Origin: Algoriphagus formosus
Lineage (GTDB): Bacteria; Bacteroidota; Bacteroidia; Cytophagales; Cyclobacteriaceae
Assembly: GCF_002807035.1 (NCBI RefSeq)
Contig: NZ_NIUC01000002.1
Span: 491,477 to 555,476 of the forward strand
Direction: 5' to 3'
Length of the DNA: 64,000 bases
Shown here: piece after piece, positions 59,022 through 64,000 of the stretch
Position numbering within the stretch: the stretch's first letter is position 1
Layout of the letters: the number at the start of each line of letters is the position of its first letter
Notes under the pieces: model-generated
The model's database searches: none
Seen by the model: only the letters and a program-made list of their open reading frames with translations
What the model was told of the DNA's origin: nothing
Program-made: the position numbers and the translations under genes

Positions 59022-59687
59022 TCAAGCCTCTTCTTGAGCAAAAAACTCTTCTACAGCCTTGGACTTTTCTTCCTTGCCTTTTTTGGTTAGGTATGGGTTA
59101 AAACACGCTAAAATCGCCTTTAAATAATCAGGCTTTGATTCAAAATAACTTCTTTCACTTTCTACTCTTTGGAAAATATTAATCCAAAATGAAGCGACAG
59201 AATAATACTGTAGCACAAATACATTAAACTCAGATTGATCCAAAAGACTGCTATCAATCAACCCCTGATTAACCATGAACTCTATCCGCTGATGGATGAT
59301 CTTTTTATTATTGAGGTAGGATTCACGGATGTGTTTATTCACTTCAAAGTTATTATCCTCCACCAATGAAAAATTGATGACAGCTCTATACTCATACATC
59401 AAATCCATAACTTTTGAGATATAGCTGACATACCAAGAAAAACTGAACTGAATATCTCCCTGATGATATTGTAAAAAAAGGTGTTGCGCTTTTTCATTAT
59501 ACTCTTCTAAGATGGCTTTGAAGAGAATTTCCTTTTTTGGAAAGTAATTGGTGATCTTACTTTTTCCTAATCCAGTTTGTTGGCCGATTTCGGTGATTGT
59601 ACTATTGATTCCATTTTTATTAAAAAATTCATTAGTATCTCTTAAAATCTTATTTCGAGTTAATTCCCCTTTACTTGCTTGCGGCAT
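59022..59687 (-). CDS. TetR/AcrR-family transcriptional regulator
   Basis: A 221-residue regulator with an N-terminal helix-turn-helix: RNKILRDTNEFFNKNGINSTITEIGQQTGLGKSKITNYFPKKEILF in short parts, with recognition helix residues GKSKITNYF (about 46-54). The C-terminal domain (about 80-200) is helical and divergent, as usual for ligand-binding parts. It is separated by 459 bp from a second, similar regulator on the other strand; both share the ITNYFP-K motif, so they may have arisen by duplication. The ligand and target are unknown. Confidence 0.85.
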   Translation of the reverse strand: MPQASKGELTRNKILRDTNEFFNKNGINSTITEIGQQTGLGKSKITNYFPKKEILFKAILEEYNEKAQHLFLQYHQGDIQFSFSWYVSYISKVMDLMYEYRAVINFSLVEDNNFEVNKHIRESYLNNKKIIHQRIEFMVNQGLIDSSLLDQSEFNVFVLQYYSVASFWINIFQRVESERSYFESKPDYLKAILACFNPYLTKKGKEEKSKAVEEFFAQEEA

Positions 59688-60146
59688 TTCTTACTTTTTG
59701 CTCTAGTTAACAAATGAATTTCAAAGATCAGCTTTTTTGATATTCCAACACAAGAATTCTCGATACAAGCGGTCAGAAATCACGAAAATCATACTAATTA
59801 TTCCTCACTAACTCTTTGATCATTTGGATTTAAAAGAAAAAAACATTGCCAAATGAGCTCTTTCCTTGGTTCCTTTTAGTATGAATTCGCAGTTGAATGA
59901 TAAAGCTAATTTGGGGAATGTAAACCGATCGGACAAAGCAAGTTAGTCTAAAATTAAAAATAGATTAAATCAATAAAGAAGGTGATTAGCAAAGTAAAAA
60001 TATAACCTTATAAAGAAATGTATTGTAAAAAATAAAGTTGTATTTTTACAGGATTAAATTCGTTAAAAACAACTCTATACCTCCTTTAAAACTATTCAAA
60101 AGAAGATAGGAAAAGCAATAGCGTCAAGACCCAAATAAATTCCAAA
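59688..60146. other. Divergent promoter region of the two TetR genes
   Basis: AT-rich with no gene. The inverted repeat TGTAAAAA/TTTTTACA (60024-60031 and 60043-60050, 11-nt spacer) is a candidate operator for one or both regulators, at about 97 bp from the right-hand start codon. Nothing else is clear. Confidence 0.45.
60024..60050 (+). promoter_or_regulatory. 8-bp inverted repeat, candidate TetR operator
   Basis: TGTAAAAA (60024-60031) and TTTTTACA (60043-60050) are exact complements around an 11-nt AT-rich spacer, between divergent tetR genes. The total length of 27 bp fits a dimeric regulator site. Confidence 0.4.
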
Positions 60147-60818
60147 ATGACCACATTGAAAAAAAGTAAAGGAAAAAAAACCCGTGAAAACATTCTTTTG
60201 GAATCAAGAAAGATTTTGAATGAAACCGGAGTATTTTTGACCCTTCGAGAACTATCAAAAATCATCGGGATCACAATTGGTGGTATTACCAACTATTTCC
60301 CCACTAAGGATCACCTGTTTATGGGGCTAGCAGAAGTTTATGAAAAGGAGCTATCGGCACCTGAAATTTCAGAATCATTTAAAAATGACCCTTCGCTATA
60401 TAGTATGTATACACTTTTGTCCAATATTATGGATATACAATTTGCAAACAGATCCACTATCCGTTTTATCTCTATAGCAAGTCAATCTCAGAAAACCCTT
60501 TTTGAAAAAGTGACGGAGACATGGAATAGCAGAAAAGAAAGACCAATAGCAATGGTAGAAGCTTTAGTACACAAAGGGTTTCTCCTTGATTCAATTCTGG
60601 ATGAATTTCACCTTCGGGTATTTCGATTTCAATTTATCAATACATTGACGACCTGGATTTCATCGTATTCACTATACGACTTTGATATACCTTATAATCA
60701 AATGAAGCCAATTTATTTAGCTGGAATGTTAAATACATTCGAGCCATTTCTTTCACCAAAAGGAGAAACTCAATACCGAGAAATATTAAAACAGTTGACA
60801 GAGAATTTAGAAAACTAA
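60147..60818 (+). CDS. TetR/AcrR-family transcriptional regulator
   Basis: A 223-residue regulator. Residues 8-55 contain the helix-turn-helix: KKTRENILLESRKILNETG, then LTLRELSKIIGITIGGITNYFPTKDHLF, with ITIGGITNYF as recognition helix. The C-terminal domain is helical and distinct from the divergent regulator at 59022-59687. The sequence is AT-rich, like the region around it, but in frame throughout. It ends 26 bp before the convergent PCMD gene. Target genes are not identifiable; autoregulation through the inverted repeat at 60024-60050 is possible. Confidence 0.85.
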   Translation: MTTLKKSKGKKTRENILLESRKILNETGVFLTLRELSKIIGITIGGITNYFPTKDHLFMGLAEVYEKELSAPEISESFKNDPSLYSMYTLLSNIMDIQFANRSTIRFISIASQSQKTLFEKVTETWNSRKERPIAMVEALVHKGFLLDSILDEFHLRVFRFQFINTLTTWISSYSLYDFDIPYNQMKPIYLAGMLNTFEPFLSPKGETQYREILKQLTENLEN

Positions 60819-60844
60819 TAACTAGTATATATAAAACTCTCTAT

Positions 60845-61909
60845 TCAATAATTTAACTGAACAGAATTAATAATTAAAGTACTATTCACTCCACCTTCAA
60901 AGTTTGCCCCCTCTGCACTCGATGCAAACACTAAGCTAAGGTGGGTCACTTCATCATTTTCAGATCCAAACTGACCATTTGCAGGAAACCAATAACTAGG
61001 TGAGTCAGAAGGTATAGTACCATAGATGATGGGCACAGTTACTTCTCTGAATTCACTGATAGCTTCTCCGCTTCTTAGCCAGCCTGTTCCGATACGCTTA
61101 ACTTCAGATCCGGATCTATTTTCGAGTAAAAGATAAATGTCTGCCTGATCTTCTTTCTCCAAAATCTGCCCTTGGCCGTTTCGGTAAACTTCCCCAGGAG
61201 AGTAGGAGTAACTTACTGTGAAACTTTTAGGTTTTCCGGAAAAAGCGATCCCAAACTTTGGGGAGTCTAGCGGATTAGAGATGTCTAAGACAAACTTCCC
61301 TGTAAACATCGAACCTGCAGCCATTCGCTGCCGAACCAACTGAGCCAGAGGTCCCAAATCCCGAGTAATCAATCTAGCCGCGAAATCCCCAGGAGCTACT
61401 TCGAATTTCTCAACATTGGCCTCCCCTAGTGTCACAACGCCTGCATTACCAGAAGCCCAGATCGTATTCTCGTCTTTTCCAGGTTCTTCATAGTTTTTAC
61501 CTTCTGGAGTATACCAATCATCAAATCCAGAATTCTCCAATTGTTGATTTTCGGACTGCTTACTAATAAATACTTGATAACTTACAATCGAGCCATCTTC
61601 AGCCTCAACTTGATAAATGACGGGCTGATTAAAATCCTGAGGCTCACCTACTGCAGGAGTGACTCTAGCATACGAGCTCAGGCCTATAGAATCTGCTGCC
61701 AACTGAGAGATATCTACTCTCGAACCTACAGAGAGCCTAATCAATAAACTATCTTCCACAATTTGGGTATTCCCCAATTGGCCAGGAACCGTAAAATAGC
61801 GGATTTCTTTAAGTGAAGACTTACCAAAAAAATGCTCATCTATACATGAAAAGGTAAGTAATGAAATACTCAAAAGTGATAGGATGGTATATGCGCTTAA
61901 TTTTTTCAT
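60845..61909 (-). CDS. PCMD-domain lipoprotein
   Basis: A 354-residue lipoprotein with lipobox TFSC (Cys22). The N-terminal part (about 30-115) resembles the DUF5018-like/Ig-like strand region (KEIRYFTVPGQLG, then VIYQVEAEDGSIVSYQVFI), common ahead of PCMD domains. The C-terminal part (about 125-354) matches the putative carbohydrate metabolism domain PCMD: NSGFDDWYTPEGKNYEEP, TIWASGNAGV, GKFVLDISNP and WFPANGQFGSENDE. PCMD proteins are surface proteins of Bacteroidota with assumed carbohydrate binding. The gene overlaps the upstream barrel gene by 4 bp and is last in its operon. Confidence 0.85.
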   Translation of the reverse strand: MKKLSAYTILSLLSISLLTFSCIDEHFFGKSSLKEIRYFTVPGQLGNTQIVEDSLLIRLSVGSRVDISQLAADSIGLSSYARVTPAVGEPQDFNQPVIYQVEAEDGSIVSYQVFISKQSENQQLENSGFDDWYTPEGKNYEEPGKDENTIWASGNAGVVTLGEANVEKFEVAPGDFAARLITRDLGPLAQLVRQRMAAGSMFTGKFVLDISNPLDSPKFGIAFSGKPKSFTVSYSYSPGEVYRNGQGQILEKEDQADIYLLLENRSGSEVKRIGTGWLRSGEAISEFREVTVPIIYGTIPSDSPSYWFPANGQFGSENDEVTHLSLVFASSAEGANFEGGVNSTLIINSVQLNY

Positions 61910-62610
61910 AGGTAGACAGAAAAGCCAAGTGATAGTTCCAGTAAATTGATTCTCAAATTGAGATCACCAGTATTTACCTTTGAATCTGGTAAATCGGTTG
62001 TTTCGTTTGTAATAACAGTTCTGCTAATGCCCAATGCCCCGACATTCACCTCAAACCCAAAGTTTTTGTGGATAAAAACGAGCATTCCCGGCCGCATTTC
62101 CAATCCATAATAGAATCCATCCGTAAACTCCCTGGTCAATAAGCCGTCTGTCGTGGTTTCTTTGATACCATTCCCAAACCCAATCTGTAACTCCGTAGGG
62201 ATGACGATGTAAAAGCGGTTGGTATTTCCTAAAGGGATGAAATTTTTAATATAAGGCCGAATTTCAAATCGTCTATCAGCTGAATTGACTTCAGATATAA
62301 TCCCATCCGATGAGAGTTGTATATTTTCATCCTTGCGACTTCCATATAACAGACCGATTCCAACCCCTAAATTGTCTTTAATTATATAACCTGGATCTAG
62401 TCGAACATTGAATGCATTTCTCTGCTGCTCGACATAGGTAGCAAATAGCTGCCGATCATTTTCACCCACTCGGGAGTTGGCAGAAAGGCTCAAACTGCTG
62501 AACCAAGTACCTTTGGTGATAGGCACGCCATTAGAATAGTCCTTTTTACTCTGCCCTAAGGCAGACAAGGACACTAATATCAAAAGGGGAACAATTAGTT
62601 TTAATTTCAT
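61906..62610 (-). CDS. Outer membrane beta-barrel protein
   Basis: A 234-residue exported protein with a signal peptide (residues 1-19, ending SALGQ). The sequence alternates hydrophobic and polar positions with aromatic girdles, for example NLGVGIGLLYGSRKDENIQL, RFYIVIPTELQIGFG and NFGFEVNVGALGISRTVI, and ends LGFSVYL, as outer membrane barrels do. It overlaps PCMD (4 bp) and the membrane protein gene upstream (4 bp). No specific family is recognised. Confidence 0.8.
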   Translation of the reverse strand: MKLKLIVPLLILVSLSALGQSKKDYSNGVPITKGTWFSSLSLSANSRVGENDRQLFATYVEQQRNAFNVRLDPGYIIKDNLGVGIGLLYGSRKDENIQLSSDGIISEVNSADRRFEIRPYIKNFIPLGNTNRFYIVIPTELQIGFGNGIKETTTDGLLTREFTDGFYYGLEMRPGMLVFIHKNFGFEVNVGALGISRTVITNETTDLPDSKVNTGDLNLRINLLELSLGFSVYL

Positions 62611-63062
62611 CTCTTCGTTAAATCACTTACAACCATTAAGTTAACCACAAAAGCTACAATTCCCGCAATTATTCCAGCCCAAACGGCTGCCATAACCGGA
62701 GAAATTTCTATTGAGCCTACCCATCGCTGCCACAGGACACCGAGTGTCACCACCATTCCAAAAGCAGAAAAAGCATATTGGAGCGATTTCAAGAAATATC
62801 TTGGGAAATAGGGAGGTTTATTCGGGATCTTGGTAGTGGCATAGGCTACACCCGAGAGGATAAATGCCAAACTTACGGCAAGAGGCACGGCTCCGGAGAA
62901 GAGCGTATGCGCCTCAGAAGAGATCAGATTGTCTGTAACCAAGACAGAATCCAGATTTTTCACCTGAAACCAATTAATCAGACCGTTAATAATGGCATTG
63001 ATGACTCCTCCTGTGAGGGCTCCTTTCCATATTTCAGTTGGCGAATAAGTTTGTGTTGACAT
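62607..63062 (-). CDS. Small integral membrane protein, unknown
   Basis: A 151-residue protein with membrane segments at about residues 18-36, 55-75, 90-110 and 122-145, and no signal peptide. It contains GAVPLAVSLAFILSGVAYA and GVLWQRWVGSIEISPVMAAVW. I do not recognise it. It lies between an outer membrane protein gene and a barrel gene with 12-bp and 4-bp spacing, so it belongs to the same operon, possibly as an inner membrane partner. Confidence 0.7.
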   Translation of the reverse strand: MSTQTYSPTEIWKGALTGGVINAIINGLINWFQVKNLDSVLVTDNLISSEAHTLFSGAVPLAVSLAFILSGVAYATTKIPNKPPYFPRYFLKSLQYAFSAFGMVVTLGVLWQRWVGSIEISPVMAAVWAGIIAGIVAFVVNLMVVSDLTKR

Positions 63063-63074
63063 AGTTGATTATTT

Positions 63075-64000
63075 TTAGAAGAAGAGAAAAACAGTACCCT
63101 GAAAGGATAGCCAGTCTGGGGTTTTGGTTTCGAAGTTTTCAGTAATTGCTGCTCCAGGATCACCCCAGGTGAAAATTCCCAAAAACAGATAGTTTTTTGC
63201 AAAGAAATAGCGGAAAGTAGCAGTGACTTCCTGTCCAATGGCATTCGAACTGTAGCTTGTGATCGGAGGCAGTCCCCCTTGATTATTAAGTTGATCTGCT
63301 CGAAAATGGAAGTAATCTAAGGACACTTCTAGGTTTTGTTTTAGGTAACCTTTCAGCTCAACTCGGTGGGTAATGAAATTTCCATCTCCTGAAATTTTTC
63401 TGAAGTTCAGCCCTTGCACCCAGTTTCCTAGGCCGCCTGTGAGCAATGCATCATATCTCTCAAAAGTAGGCGTAGTGGGATCATCGCCTTGCATGTATGC
63501 ATATCTGTAATAGAGCGATGGCCCTCCTTTCCATTCTTTCTTCAAAACCCCACCTCCTAGATACCAGCCCAAGGCCTGCATGTCAGCTGTTGCATGGGTT
63601 TGATAGGCAAGTTCAGATTTAATAAAAAGCCCCTTTTGTCCAATATTTTTAATCCAGAGTTTAGGATTGATGACCCGCAGCCCCTCCCAAGGAATTGGGT
63701 CTGTTGGTGTACCATAGCGAGATAGTGAATTGATAATGGAAATATAGCTTAGACCAACATCCCAATGTTGATTATCCTGAAATTGCAATGAAGACCCTAA
63801 GTATCGGGTGTCTGTCTGCCGATCTTTGAATAGCTCCTGTGGCTCTAAGTAAAACCCATCGAGATGGAACTTCCCGTAGCGGATTTTTGCCAAGCCCGTC
63901 ATTTGGAAAGTTGTCCGCGAATTGAGGTACACACTTCCTCTATCTCCAGCATTAGCCGAACCGGAAAATTTGGAAAATAAAAACCCATCATTTAGTTGGA
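63075..64000 (-). CDS. Outer membrane protein, probably alginate-export-like, partial
   Basis: The frame is open beyond 63932 to the window edge (codons to 63998 read GFLFSKFSGSANAGDRGS), so the internal GTG at 63932 is not the start; the N-terminus is outside the window. The visible C-terminal ~308 residues are rich in beta strands with aromatic residues (KIRYGKFHLDGFYLEPQELF, WDVGLSYISIINSL, SLYYRYAYMQGDDPTTPTFERYDALLTGG) and end WLSFQGTVFLFF, as a barrel. The GDDP...FERYDALLTGGLGNWVQGLNFRK pattern resembles alginate-export outer membrane proteins in my memory, but this needs a profile search. It is the first visible gene of the 60845-64000 operon. Confidence 0.7.
   Translation of the reverse strand, partial: QLNDGFLFSKFSGSANAGDRGSVYLNSRTTFQMTGLAKIRYGKFHLDGFYLEPQELFKDRQTDTRYLGSSLQFQDNQHWDVGLSYISIINSLSRYGTPTDPIPWEGLRVINPKLWIKNIGQKGLFIKSELAYQTHATADMQALGWYLGGGVLKKEWKGGPSLYYRYAYMQGDDPTTPTFERYDALLTGGLGNWVQGLNFRKISGDGNFITHRVELKGYLKQNLEVSLDYFHFRADQLNNQGGLPPITSYSSNAIGQEVTATFRYFFAKNYLFLGIFTWGDPGAAITENFETKTPDWLSFQGTVFLFF

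Noticed and set aside
1..64000. tRNA, rRNA or known riboswitch
   Set aside because: No cloverleaf, rRNA-like stretch or recognised riboswitch core was noticed by eye; a covariance-model scan was not possible and could still find a small RNA.

Overview
The window reads as a chromosomal segment of a Bacteroidota bacterium, most probably a marine or aquatic member of the Cytophagales close to Algoriphagus/Cyclobacteriaceae. The grounds are the conserved block bamD-rpoZ-coaBC-DUF4835-recN, an OstA-like LptA homologue, a type IX secretion sorting tail, a TonB receptor/DUF4249 pair, DUF4221 and DUF5687 proteins, PCMD and VPS10-type proteins, and promoters resembling the Bacteroidota TAnnTTTG element. 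No tRNA, rRNA, CRISPR array, prophage or conjugative gene was seen. These family assignments come from motif reading only; no database was searched.

Layout, left to right. 1-8.8 kb: a partial DUF5687 membrane protein, a nitroreductase, adenosine kinase, a GNAT-like protein, a MORN-repeat protein and a translationally coupled lipoprotein/LytS-type kinase/LytTR regulator operon. 8.9-9.9 kb: a REP-associated tyrosine transposase (RAYT) set among REP-type hairpins, including a 55-bp direct repeat. 10-16.5 kb: two AT-rich cassettes that each pair small secreted four-cysteine peptides with a DUF4221 lipoprotein, interleaved with rimO and truA. The larger cassette also encodes a CGFC thioredoxin-like lipoprotein and is bounded by a 19-bp exact duplication of the first codons of truA, so it looks like a recent insertion between truA and an mhqD-like gene. 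16.5-19.3 kb: a quinone/electrophile response group (MarR, YceI, ring-cleaving dioxygenase, hydrolase) with a shared palindrome just downstream of the marR and yceI promoter elements. 19.6-22 kb: a two-repeat lipoprotein and a GH16 beta-glucanase lipoprotein, closed by terminators.

22-36 kb is mostly housekeeping: an alpha/beta hydrolase, a secreted amidohydrolase, fabI, recN, DUF4835, coaBC, rpoZ, bamD, a T9SS-sorted protein and ostA on the minus strand, then tilS, a cyclic-nucleotide-binding protein and mdh on the plus strand. 36-47 kb: a large membrane-anchored protein, an MscS channel, and a TonB receptor operon (unknown secreted protein, receptor, DUF4249 lipoprotein, MG2/plug-like protein). 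47-55 kb: a TIM-barrel epimerase, a lipoprotein flanked by 75-bp repeats, the cysE-cysM cysteine operon, a divIC/ftsB-like gene, and a Tat-exported sugar operon (isomerase, Gfo/Idh oxidoreductase, DUF6807). 55-64 kb: a VPS10/BNR protein, two divergent TetR regulators, and an operon of envelope proteins ending with a PCMD lipoprotein and running off the right edge.

The least ordinary element is the peptide/DUF4221/thioredoxin-like cassette at 13.8-16.5 kb: two peptides with identical cysteine spacing, tight translational coupling, a smaller relative 2.5 kb away, and a visible insertion scar. Its function is not known to me; peptide export, maturation or signalling at the cell surface is an inference.
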